Shown here one piece after another: positions 55,090-63,874 of a stretch of 64,000 bases of DNA. Each line of letters starts with the position of its first letter. Positions within the stretch are counted from its first letter, which is position 1. This stretch comes from Sambucus nigra (lineage: Eukaryota > Streptophyta > Magnoliopsida > Dipsacales > Adoxaceae): positions 495,977,760-496,041,759 of the forward strand of contig OX422210.1 in assembly GCA_949130495.1 (NCBI GenBank), given 5' to 3'. Below the pieces are notes generated by a model. That model made no database searches and was not told the origin of the DNA. It worked only from the letters and a program-made list of their open reading frames with translations. The translations under genes and the position numbers were made by a program.

Positions 55090-58000
55090 GAGACTTAATC
55101 AAAACATGGCGTTAGAGGGTGAAAACTCGAAATAGATCCCGAATGTCCCCGTGGGTGGCATCAACACCTCCCACAGGACCAATGTAACTCGTAGGAACTG
55201 TCCCCGCAGCAGCGGGTCTCCTTGTTTGAGAATAGGATGATAATTGACACATTTCTGGACTTAGGCTTAAAAACATGGCGTTAGAGGGTGAAAACTTGAA
55301 ACAACCCCCGAACTTCCCCGTGGGTGGCACAAACACCTCTCACGGGACGAATGTAACTCGTAGGAACTGACCACGCAGTCGCGGGACTCCCGGTTTGGGA
55401 ATACGATGGTAATTTGCATATTTCTGGACTTAGGCTTAAAAACATGGCGTTAGATGGTGAAAACTCAAAACAACCCCCGAACGTCCCCGTGGTGGCAGCA
55501 ACACCTCCCACGGGACCAATGTAACTCGTAGGAACTGACAACGCAGCCGCGGGACTCTCATTTTCAGAATACGATGGTAATTAGCATATTTCTAGACTTA
55601 ATCAAAACATGGCATTAGAGGTGAAAAATGGAATTAGCTCTCGAGCATCCCCGTGGGTGGCACCAACACCTCCCACGGGACCAATGTAACTCGTAGGAAC
55701 TGAACCCCCAGCCGCGGGTCTCCTGATTTGAGAATATGATGATAATTGACATATTTCTAGACTTAGGCTTAAGAACATGGAGCTAGAGGGTGAAAACTCC
55801 AAACAGCCCCTGAACATCCCCGGGGGTGGCACCAACACCTCCCATGGGACCAATGTAACTCGTAGGAACTGACCACGCAGTCGCGGAACTCTCATTTTGA
55901 GAATACGATGGTAATTTGCATATTTCTAGACTTAATCAAAACATGGCGTTAGAGGTGAAAATTGGAATTAGCTCCCGAACGTCCTCGTGGGTGGCACCAA
56001 CACCTCCCACGGGACCAATGTAACTCGTAGGAACTGAACCCGCAGCCGCGGGTCTCCAGATTTAAGAATACGATGATAATTGACATATTTCTAGACTTAG
56101 GCTTAAGAACATGGAGATAGAGGGTGAAAACTCGAAACATCCCCTGAACATCCCCGTGGGTGGCACCAACACCTACCACGGGACCAATGTAACTCGTAGG
56201 AAGTGACCACGCATCCGCGGGAATCCGAGTTTGAGAATATGATGGTAATTTGCATATTCCTAGACATCGGCTTAAAAACATGGCGTTAGAAGGAGAAAAC
56301 TCGAAACAGCCCCCAAAAGTCCCCGTGGGTGGCACCAACACCTCCTACGGGACCAATGTAACTCGTAGGGACTGACAACGTAGCCACGAGAATCCTGATT
56401 TGAGAATACGACGGTAATATGTATATTTTGAGACTTAATCAAAACATGGCGTTAGAGGGTGAAAACTCAAAATAGCTCCCGAACGTCGCCGTGGGTGGCA
56501 CCAACACCTCCCACGGGACCAATGTAACTCGTATGAACTGACCCCGCAGCCGCGGGTCTCCCTGTTGTAGAATACGATGATAACTGACATATTTCTAGAC
56601 TTATGCTTAAAAACATGGCGTTAGAGGGTGAAAACTCGAAATAACCCCTAAACGTCCTCGGGGGTGGCACCAACACCTCCCACGGGACGAATGTAACTCG
56701 TTGGAACTGACAACGCAGTCGCGGGACTCCCGGTTTGAGAATACGACGGTAATTTGCATATTTCAAGACTTAGACTTACAAACATGGCGTTAGAGGGTAA
56801 AAACTCGAAACAGCACCCGAACGTCCCGGTGCGTGGGGCCAACACCTCTCACGGAACCAATGTAACTCGTAGGAACTGACCACGCAACCGCGAGACTACC
56901 GGTTTGAGAATACGACGATAATTTGCATATTTCTAGACTTAAACAAAACATGGCGTTTGAGGGTGAAAAGTCGAAATAGCCCTCGAATGTCCCAGTGGGT
57001 GGCACCAACACCTCCCATGGGACCAATGTAACTCGTAGGAACTGACCACGCAGTCGCGGGACTCTCATTTTGAGAATACGATGGTAATTTGCATATTTCT
57101 AGACTTAATCAAAACATGGCGTTAGAGGTTGAAATTGGAATTAGCTCCCGAACGTCCCCGTGGGTGGCACCAACACCTCCCACGGGACCAATGTAACTCG
57201 TAGGAACTGAACCCGCAGCCGCGGGTCTCCTGATTTAAGAATATGATGATAATTGACATATTTCTAGACTTAGGCTTAAGAACATGGAGCTAGAGGGTGA
57301 AAACTCGAAACATCCCCTGAACATCCCCGTGGGTGGCACCAACACCTACCACGGGACCAATGTAACTCGTAGGAAGTGACCACGCATCCGCGGGAATCCG
57401 AGTTTGAGAATATGATGGTAATTTGCATATTCCTAGACGTCGGCTTAAAAATATGGCGTTAGAGGGTGAAAACTCAAAATACCCCCAAACATCCCCGTGG
57501 GTGACACCAACACTCTCGAGAGACTCCCGGTTTAAGATTACGACGGTAATTTGCACATTTCTAGACTTAGGCTCAAAAACATGGTGTTAGAGGGTGAAAC
57601 CTTGAAACAGCCCCCAAACGTCCCCGCGGGTGGCACCAACACCTCCTACGAGACCAATGTAACTCGTAGGGACTGACCACGCAGTCGCGGGAATCCCAAT
57701 TTGATAATACGACGGTAATTTATATATTTTGAGACTTAATCAAAACGTGGCGTTAGAGGGTGAAAACTCAAAATAGCTCCCGAGCGTCCCCGTGGGTGGC
57801 ACCAACACCTCCCACGGGACCAATGTAACTCGTAGGAACTGACCCCGCAGCCGCGGGTCTCCCTGTTTGAGAATACGACGATAACTGACACATTTCTAGA
57901 CTTAGGCTTAAAAACATGGCGTTAAAGGGTGAAAACTCGAAATAGCCCCTAAACGTCCCCGGGGGTGGCACTAGCACCTCCCACGGGACGAATGTAACTC

Positions 58001-60190
58001 ATAGAAAATGACCACGCAGTCGCGGGACTCCCGGTTTGAGAATACGACGGTAATTTACATATTTCAAGACTTAGGCTTACAAAAATGGCGTTACAGGGTA
58101 AAAACTCGAAACAGCCCCCGAACGTCCCCGTGGGTGGGGCCAACACCTCCCATGGAACCAATGTAACTCGTAGGAACTGACCACGCAACCGCGAGACTCC
58201 CAATTTGAGAATACAATGGTAGTTTACATATTTCAAGACTTAGGGTTAAAAACATGGCGTTAGAGGGTGAAAATTTGAAACACCTCCCAAACGTCCCTAT
58301 GGTGGCACCAACACCTTTCGCGAGACTAATGTAACTCGAAGGACCTGACCCCTCATCCGCGGGTCTCCCAGTTTGAGAATACGGCGATAATTTGCATATT
58401 TATAGACTTACGTTTAAAAACATGGCGTCAGAGGGTGAAAACTCAAAACAGCCCCCGAACGTCACCGTGGGTGGCACCAAATCCTTCCACGAGACCAATG
58501 TAACTTGTATGAACTGACCACGCAGTCGCGGGACTCCCGGTATGAGAATACGAAGATAATTTGCATATTTATAGACTTAAACAAAACATGGCGTTTGAGG
58601 GTGAAAACTCGAAAAAGGCCTCGAACGACCCCGTGGGTGGAACCAACACCTCCCATGGGGCCAATGTAACTTGTCGGAACTGACCACGCAGTCGCGGGAC
58701 TCTCGTTTTGAGAATACGATGGTAATTTGCATATTTCTAGACCTAATCAAAACATGGCGTTAGAGGTGAAAGCTGGAATTAGCTCCTGAGCATCCCCGTG
58801 GGTGGCACCAACACCTCCCACGGGACCAATGTAACTCGTAGGAACTGAACCCGTAGCCGCGGGTCTCCTGATTTGAGAATATGATGATAATTGACATATT
58901 TCTATACTTAGGCTTAAAAACATGGCGTTAGAGGGTGAAAACTCGAAACAACCCCCAAACGTCCCCGTGGATGGCACCAACACCTCCCACGGGACCAATG
59001 TAACTCGTAAGGACTAACCACGCAGCCGCGGGAATCCCGATTTGAGAATACGACGGTAATTTGTATATCTTGAGACTTAATCAAAAAATGGCGTTAGAGG
59101 GTGAAAATTCGAAATAGATCCCGAATGTCCCCGTGGGTGGCACCAACACCTCCCACAGAACCAATGTAACTCGTAGGAACTGTCCCCGCAGCCGCAGGTC
59201 TCCCTGTTTGAGAATACGACGATAATTGACACATTTTTGGACTTAGGCTTAAAAACATGGCGTTAGAGGGTGAAAACTTGAAACAGCCCCCGAACGTCCC
59301 CGTGGGTGGCACCAACACCTCCCACGGGATGAATGTAACTCGTAGGAACTGACCAAGCAGTCGCGGGACTCCCGGTTTGTGAATACGATGGTAATTTGCA
59401 TATTTCAAGACTTAGGCTTACAAACATGGCGTTATTGGGTGAAAACTTGAAACAACCCCCGAACGTCCCAGTGGGTGGTACCAACACCTCCCATGGGACC
59501 AATATAACTCGTAGGAACTGACCACGCAGTCAGGGGACTCTCGTTTTGAGAATACGATGGTAATTTGCATATTTCTAGACTTAATCAAAACATGGCGTTA
59601 GAGGTGAAAACTGGAATTAGCTCCCGAACGTCCCCGTGGGTGGCACCAACACCTCCCACGGGACCAATGTAACTCGTAGGAACTGAACCCGGAGCCGCGG
59701 GTCTCCTGATTTGAGAATATGATGATAATTGACATATTTATGGACTTAGGCTTAAGAACATGGAGCTAGAGGGTGAAAACTCGAAACATCCCCTGAACAT
59801 CCCCGTGGGTGGCACCAACACCTACCACGGGACCAATGTAACTCGTAGGAACTGACCACGCATCTGCGGGAATTCGGGTTTGAGAATATGACGATAATTT
59901 GCATATTTCCAGACGTCGGCTTACAAACATGGCATTAGAGGGTGAAAACCCGAAACAGCCCCGGAACATCCCCGTGGGTGACACCAACACCTCTCACGAG
60001 ACCAATGTAACTCATAGGAACTCACCACGCAGTCGAGAGACTAACGGTTTGAGAATACGACGGTAATTTGCACATTTCTAGACTTAGGCTTAAAAACATG
60101 GCGTTACAAGGTGAAAACTCGAAACAGCCCCCAAACGTCCCCGTGGGTGGCACCAACACCTCCTACGAGACCAGTGTAACTCGTAGGGAC
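55090..60190. repeat. Terminal higher-order repeat, about 8 monomers (1.30-1.34 kb)
   Basis: The variant GAGACTTAATC falls at 55090, 56430, 57731 and 59072, with spacings of 1340, 1301 and 1341 bp. CAAGACTTAG followed by CTTACAAA falls at 56764, 58065 and 59406, with spacings of 1301 and 1341 bp. Other markers (GGAATTAGCTC; AAGAACATGGAG at 55777, 56111, 57284 and 59760) do not keep one fixed offset, so monomers have been gained and lost inside the units. The last unit is cut at the retroelement junction. Confidence 0.65.
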
Positions 60191-60197
60191 TGTATAT
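60186..60197. other. Junction between satellite array and retrotransposon fragment
   Basis: Satellite sequence ends within GTAGGGACTG, around base 140 of the 169-bp monomer. From about 60192 the sequence reads in frame as retroelement RNase H (V-Y-L-A-I-S-E). No LTR end, gag or reverse transcriptase precedes it, so the element is truncated at this point. The trinucleotide CTG at the join fits both the monomer (AACTGAC) and the start of the motif, so a short microhomology is possible. Confidence 0.8.
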
Positions 60198-60560
60198 CTA
60201 GCTATTTCAGAATCACCCATTAGTGCAACCATAGTAAGAGAAGATGATAGAGTGTACTTCAATAGTAAAGCTCTTCGAGGGTATGAACAGAAGTACCCTC
60301 AGATTGAAAAAATAGGTTATTCTCTGATACATGCTTCTAGGAAGATAAAGCCATACTTCTAAGCCCACTCTATGATCGTTCTCACTTATTCCCCACTCAG
60401 ACATGTCCTATATAAGCTTCAAAAATCAGGCAGTCTGATGACCTGGGCCATCGAGTTGGGAGAATATTACATTGTCTCTCAACCCATGGTTTCCATCAAG
60501 GGACATGCACTCACAGACTTTGTGGCCGAGTTTACCTGGGAAGAGGCTGAGAGTGAGATT
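60192..60560 (+). pseudogene. RT-linked RNase H domain remnant (gypsy-type)
   Basis: The domain opens with Y-L-A-I-S-E and continues through S-K-A-L-R-G, the Y-P-Q-I-E-K motif, A-S-R-K-I-K-P-Y-F, the V-L-T-Y...L-R-H-V-L segment, W-A-I-E-L-G-E and the G-H-A-L-T-D-F-V-A-E tail. These are standard landmarks of the RNase H immediately after the reverse transcriptase in Tat-type polyproteins. A TAA at 60360-60362 interrupts the P-Y-F / A-H motif where relatives have glutamine, a single C-to-T change. The N-terminal part, including the first catalytic aspartate region, is lost at the satellite junction. The tail degrades into an acidic linker ending at the TAA at 60666. Confidence 0.85.
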
Positions 60561-60719
60561 AGTCAAGAGGCTATAGATGACCCAAATAGAAACATCTTCC
60601 AAGATCCAGGCGAGTTTAAGTCAAGAAAATCCAGAGAAATAACGGTTGAGAATGAGGAAGACAGGTAACTCTTCAAGCAAGGGACCCCATCGGAGGGAAA
60701 CTTCTCTTCAAATGAAGTT

Positions 60720-61083
60720 ATTTAGAACCTCTTCATAGATGGGTCATCTTGTGAAAATGGAAGTGGAGCGGACCTGATAGTCTCAGCACCGGATGGTACC
60801 GATATCAAATATGTGCTAAGGTTCAACTTTGAAGCTTCGAACAACATGTCAGAATGTGAGGCATTGATAGCATGTCTCTCATTGGCAAAATCCCTTAGTG
60901 TTGGCCAACTACTAGTCCACAGTGACTCAAGGTTGGTCGTCAACCAAATCCTAGGAGTGTACGAGGCCAAAGATGAAAGGATGGCCAAATACCATAAGAA
61001 GGTGAGAATGATCCTAGAAATCTTCAAGGAAGTTAAGATGAAAAGGGACCTCGGCAAGATAACAGTCGAGAGATGCACTTGTA
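60720..61083 (+). pseudogene. Second RNase H domain remnant (aRNH-type)
   Basis: The sequence F-I-D-G-S-S follows a TAG at 60723 (tryptophan in relatives). It continues with G-S-G-A, A-S-N-N-M-S-E-C-E-A-L, S-D-S-R-L-V-V-N-Q and Y-E-A-K-D-E-R-M. The candidate metal-binding acids are present: Asp at 60738-60740, Glu at 60852-60854 and Asp at 60924-60926. This D-E-D arrangement and the S-N-N...E-A-L block match the additional RNase H of Tat elements. Near 61065-61086 the frame shifts, just before the expected D-A-L...L-A-S motif, which is found in the next frame. Confidence 0.85.
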
Positions 61084-61086
61084 TGG

Positions 61087-61524
61087 TTGGCCTCATTAAC
61101 AAGGACGAACATAAGAAGAAGAGTAATCGTTGAGATTCAGCTCAAACCGACCATTGAAGAAGAGGAGGTTGCCAGAGACTGCCTCAATTTGAATATGGGA
61201 GCCTCATGGATGGACCCTGTTATTAGATACATCAAACAGGGAGAGCTGCCAGATTCAAAGTTAGAAAGGAGAAAGCTGAGGTCCAGGGCTACCAAGTTCT
61301 CAATTGTAGGAGATGTTTTATATAAGAAGGGGTTCCTACTCCCTCTTCTTAGATGTGTCCACCCTTCAGAGGTTCCACATTTCTTGCAAGATGTGAACAA
61401 AGGTTCTTCTTCAAGTCACATAGGAGGGAAGCCACTGGCTAAGAGGATAATTACTCAGGGGTACTGGTGGCCAACCTTGGCCAAATATGCAGCTACTTAT
61501 GTGAATGAATGCGATGAGTGCTAG
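61087..61524 (+). pseudogene. Linker and integrase zinc-binding (HHCC) domain remnant
   Basis: This is the longest intact stretch of the pol fragment, in the frame after the frameshift. It starts with the L-A-S-L-T end of the RNase H-integrase linker, then a charged linker (R-R-R-V-I-V-E-I), W-M-D-P-V-I-R-Y-I and the G-D-V-L-Y-K-K-G segment. The zinc-binding region follows: second His at 61417-61419 and C-D-E-C with cysteines at 61510-61512 and 61519-61521. The first His is replaced by Asn at 61396-61398, so the HHCC ligand set is incomplete. A TAG directly follows the last cysteine (61522). Confidence 0.85.
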
Positions 61525-61557
61525 AGATTCTCCACCATCCCTCATTAAACTCATCAA

Positions 61558-62070
61558 CCTATGACGCCAATTAACTCACCTTGGTCATTTCAAATATGGG
61601 GTATTAATTTGGTTGGACCCTTGCCAAGAGCTGTGAACAACTATCGATTCTTAGTAGTGGAAATTGATTACTTCTACAAATGGGTGGAGGCTGAGCCAAT
61701 GATCATAATTACATAACATAAGACCTTCCAGTTCATCTAGAAGAACATCATATGAAGGTATGGTCTTCCAAACACCCTTATCTTAGATAATGAAACCCAG
61801 TTCAAGAATGCTTCCTTAGAAAAATACTGTGAAAGAGTGGGGATCAAGCAGTTCCTCTCTTCTGCTGGCTGACCCCAGGTAAATTATCAGACCGAAGTCA
61901 CGAACTGAAAAATCCTTGATGGGATAAAGAAGAGGTTAGAAGATGACAAAGGGAGATGGTAAAAGGAGGTATATTCCGTATTATGGGCCTACAGGACGAT
62001 AATAAGGACACCGACGGGAGAGACCCCATTTATTTTTGCCCATGGCTCACAAGATGGCATCCCTACATAG
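61558..62070 (+). pseudogene. Integrase catalytic core remnant
   Basis: Recognisable landmarks are P-W-S-F-Q-I-W-G-I-N-L-V-G-P-L-P, Y-F-Y-K-W-V-E-A-E-P, G-L-P-N-T-L-I-L-D-N-E-T-Q-F, Q-T-E-V-T-N and W-A-Y-R-T...T-P-T-G-E-T-P-F. Of the D,D,E triad, the first aspartate is Asn at 61606-61608 (GAT to AAT), while the second Asp and the Glu are still visible. Stops at 61714, 61738, 61753, 61870, 61906, 61960 and 62068 break the frame. The G of the usual V-N-G-Q-T-E is Y here. Confidence 0.85.
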
Positions 62071-62139
62071 GTAGGACTTCCCACTAATAGAGTTCAGACC
62101 TATAACCCTCAGAGGAATGGAGAAGAGACAAGACTTGAT

Positions 62140-62426
62140 CAGGATTTGATTGAAGAAAGAAGAGAAGATGCGGAGATTAGATAGTCAGCCTACCAGTAGA
62201 GAATTGTGAGGTTCTATAACCAAATAGTGAAATCAAGGCCTATAGCTGTGGGAGACCTAGTACTAAAAAGACATTACAGAAGGCAAATAAGCTCCACCCA
62301 AACTGGCATGGTCCTTATAGAGTAGTTAATGAGGTTGTGCTTGGTACCTACCAGCTAGAAAATCTTAAAGGGGAGCCTTTCTCCAATCCTTAGAATGTGG
62401 ACCACTTGAAGAAATATTACATATGA
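62140..62426 (+). pseudogene. Integrase C-terminal region and end of pol
   Basis: The segment D-L-I-E-E-R-R-E-D-A-E-I-R...R-F-Y-N-Q-I-V...V-G-D-L-V-L is in one frame with stops at 62182 and 62197. It then continues in another frame as L-H-P-N-W-H-G-P-Y-R-V, Y-Q-L-E-N-L-K-G and N-V-D-H-L-K-K-Y-Y, ending in TGA at 62424-62426. A TAG at 62391 replaces a tryptophan expected before N-V-D-H-L-K. The L-K-K-Y-Y ending followed by a stop is the usual C-terminus of Tat-type polyproteins. Confidence 0.8.
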
Positions 62427-62517
62427 TGTTATAGTTGTTTCTTTGTAATACATGTATAATTTCATGAAGAGGATGTTAATGAAAAGAGCAATGTTGTGCT
62501 GATACTTTTGTTATATG
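62427..62517 (+). other. Start of pol 3' untranslated region
   Basis: A short AT-rich stretch between the pol stop and the minisatellite. No reading frame, RNA gene or clear motif was seen. Confidence 0.6.
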
Positions 62518-63662
62518 CTTAAACATCACTAGCTTGGTGAAAATTATGAGGGTAAACATCATTATATGATGACCTCAGACCTTAACATCAATAGTCTGGT
62601 GAAAATTATGAGGGTAAACATCATTATATGGTCACCTCAGACTTAAACATCATTAGTTTGGTGAAAATTATGAGGGTAAAAATCATAGTTTGGTGACCTC
62701 AAACCTTAAACATCATTAGTTTAGTGAAAAATTTATGAGGGTAAACATCATAATTTCGTGACCTCGGACCTTAAACATCATTAGCTTGGTGAAAATTATG
62801 AGGGTAAACATCATAATTTGGTGACTTCAGACCTGAAACATCATTAGTTTGGTGAAAAAATTATGAGGGTAAACATCATTATATGGTGACCTCAGACCTT
62901 AAACATCATTAGTTTAGTGAAAATTATGATGGTAAACATCATAGTTTGGTGACCCCAAACCTTAAACATCATTAGTTTAGTGAAAAATTTATGAGGGTAA
63001 ACATCATAATTTCGTGACCTCAGACCTTAAACATCATTAGTTTGGTGAAAATTATGAGGGTAAACATCATAATTTGGTGACTTCAGACCTAAAACATCAT
63101 TAGTTTGGTGAAAAAATTATGAGGGTAAACATCATTATATGGTGACCTCGGACCTTAAACATCATTAGTTTGGTGAAAAATATGAGGGTAAACATCATTA
63201 TATGGTGACCTCAGACCTTAAACATCATTAGTTTGATAAAAATTATGAGGGTAAACGTCATTATATGGTGTCCTGAGACCTTAAACATCATTAGTTTGGT
63301 GAAAATTATGAGGGTAAACATCATAGTTTGGTGACCTCACACCTTAAACATCATTAGTTTGGTGAAAAATTTATAAGGGTAAAAATCATAATTTGGTGAC
63401 CTCAGACCTTAAACATCATTAGTTTAGTGAAAATTATGAGGGTAAACATCATTATATGGTGACCTCGGACCTTAAACATCATTAGTTTGGTAAAACATTT
63501 ATGAGGGTAAACATCATAATTTGGTGACCTTAGACCTTAAAAATCATTAGTTTGGTGAAAAATTTATGAAGGTAAACATCATTACATGGTGACCTTAGAC
63601 CTTAAACATCATTACGTTGGTGAAATTTATGAGGTAAACATTATAATATGATGACCTTAGAC
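62518..63662. repeat. AT-rich minisatellite, 18 units of 61-65 bp, in the retroelement 3' region
   Basis: Units start at CTTAAACATCATTAG (or a close variant) at 62518, 62581, 62642, 62705, 62770, 62833, 62898, 62961, 63026, 63089, 63154, 63217, 63280, 63343, 63408, 63471, 63536 and 63601, with a partial unit at 63663. Most are 63 or 65 bp; the difference is in the A-run and ATT of GTGAAAATTATGAGGG. Tandem arrays between pol and the 3' LTR are known from Tat-lineage elements (Grande, Retand, Ogre). The array is unrelated in sequence to the 169-bp satellite. Confidence 0.93.
62642..63153. repeat. Higher-order duplication of four minisatellite units (2 x 256 bp)
   Basis: Units 3-6 (62642-62897) and units 7-10 (62898-63153) are both 256 bp and pair one-to-one by their variants. 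Units 3 and 7 share ATAGTTTGGTGACC; units 4 and 8 share GAAAAATTTATG and AATTTCGTGACCTC; units 5 and 9 share AATTTGGTGACTTC; units 6 and 10 share GAAAAAATTATG and ATTATATGG. This indicates unequal exchange or slippage with a 4-unit register. Confidence 0.85.
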
Positions 63663-63663
63663 C

Positions 63664-63767
63664 TTAAACAACATTTAAGAGGTAAGACATTCAAGCATAA
63701 TATTGAAAGAAGCAATATAATCTGCAGAAGATGGGATTAATAATTGTCATTAAACAACATTCAAGAG
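63664..63767. repeat. Short direct repeat pair (18 bp)
   Basis: TTAAACAACATTTAAGAG at 63664-63681 recurs as TTAAACAACATTCAAGAG at 63750-63767, 86 bp downstream with one difference. The first copy overlaps the last partial minisatellite unit, so the pair may be a decayed extension of the array. Around it (63663-63874) is unique AT-rich sequence in which I see no gene. Confidence 0.6.
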
Positions 63768-63874
63768 AGTTACAAATCAGATATGCCAAGATGCCATCAG
63801 AGTTAACAAAAGCTAAGAAGTACAAATAAGAAATGTAATCAAAATTACAACTTAAAAGCATCACAAGAAAAGGC

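Larger units (their letters stand above)
1..60190. repeat. Tandem satellite array, 169/166-bp monomers, about 360 copies
   Basis: The whole interval is a head-to-tail repeat. The period was measured by hand from recurring TTTGAGAATACGA blocks: 53378 to 53547 is 169 bp, and 41802 to 41968 is 166 bp. The 3-bp difference lies in one place: long monomers read CTTAGGCTTAAAAACATGG, short ones CTTAAACAAAACATGG or CTTAATCAAAACATGG. The consensus is about 53% GC but bipartite: the first ~70 bp (from TTTGAG to the GAGGG block) is about 36% GC and the remaining ~99 bp about 66% GC, with about 13 CpG sites. All monomers share one orientation and no foreign insertion was seen. Monomer length near one nucleosome repeat is typical of plant centromeric or heterochromatic satellites; a centromeric role is inference only. 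The array begins mid-monomer at the window edge, so it extends upstream. I do not recognise the family or the species. Confidence 0.97.
60192..62426 (+). pseudogene. 5'-truncated, decayed Ty3/gypsy (Tat-lineage-like) pol: RNase H, second RNase H, integrase
   Basis: Translation in frame from 60192 gives, in order, the end of a reverse transcriptase-linked RNase H, a second RNase H with conserved acidic residues, an integrase zinc-binding region, the integrase core and a C-terminal WHGPY-like region ending with a stop at 62424-62426. Integrase downstream of RNase H identifies Ty3/gypsy; a second RNase H identifies the plant Tat lineage; no chromodomain is seen, as expected for Tat. Gag, protease and reverse transcriptase are absent. 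Frame 1 stops are at 60360, 60666 and 60723. The frame changes at about 61065-61086; stops then follow at 61522, 61546, 61714, 61738, 61753, 61870, 61906, 61960, 62068, 62182 and 62197. It changes again at about 62262-62283, with a further stop at 62391. Several stops look like CAA to TAA or TGG to TAG. It cannot be functional. Confidence 0.93.

Noticed and set aside
1..60190. Over a hundred minus-strand open frames of 60-195 codons with a shared motif (V-P-W-E-V-L-V-P-P-T-G-T-F)
   Set aside because: They are translations of the satellite. 169 and 166 both leave remainder 1 on division by 3, so each pass through the monomer moves to the next frame and a stop is met after about 80 codons. Start codons lie at the same monomer position each time; frames fuse or break with random indels, and there is no promoter or conserved length.
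1..60190. CENP-B box-like motif in the monomer
   Set aside because: I looked for the TTCG...A..CGGG spacing on both strands of the consensus. GAAACTCG- and CGGG-containing segments exist, but not at the required spacing.
1..60190. CRISPR array
   Set aside because: The repeat is a contiguous 166-169 bp tandem unit with diverged copies and no unique spacers, next to a plant-type retrotransposon.
60722..61400. Minus-strand open frames opposite the RNase H and integrase remnants (60722-61102, 61137-61400) and at 60213-60404
   Set aside because: They are antisense shadows of the pol pseudogene, whose plus-strand translation has clear, ordered domains.
62518..63662. Minisatellite as an LTR or as part of the 169-bp satellite family
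   Set aside because: It has no TG...CA ends, no long-range duplicate in the window and no shared blocks with the 169-bp monomer. It lies just 3' of pol, where Tat elements have tandem repeats.
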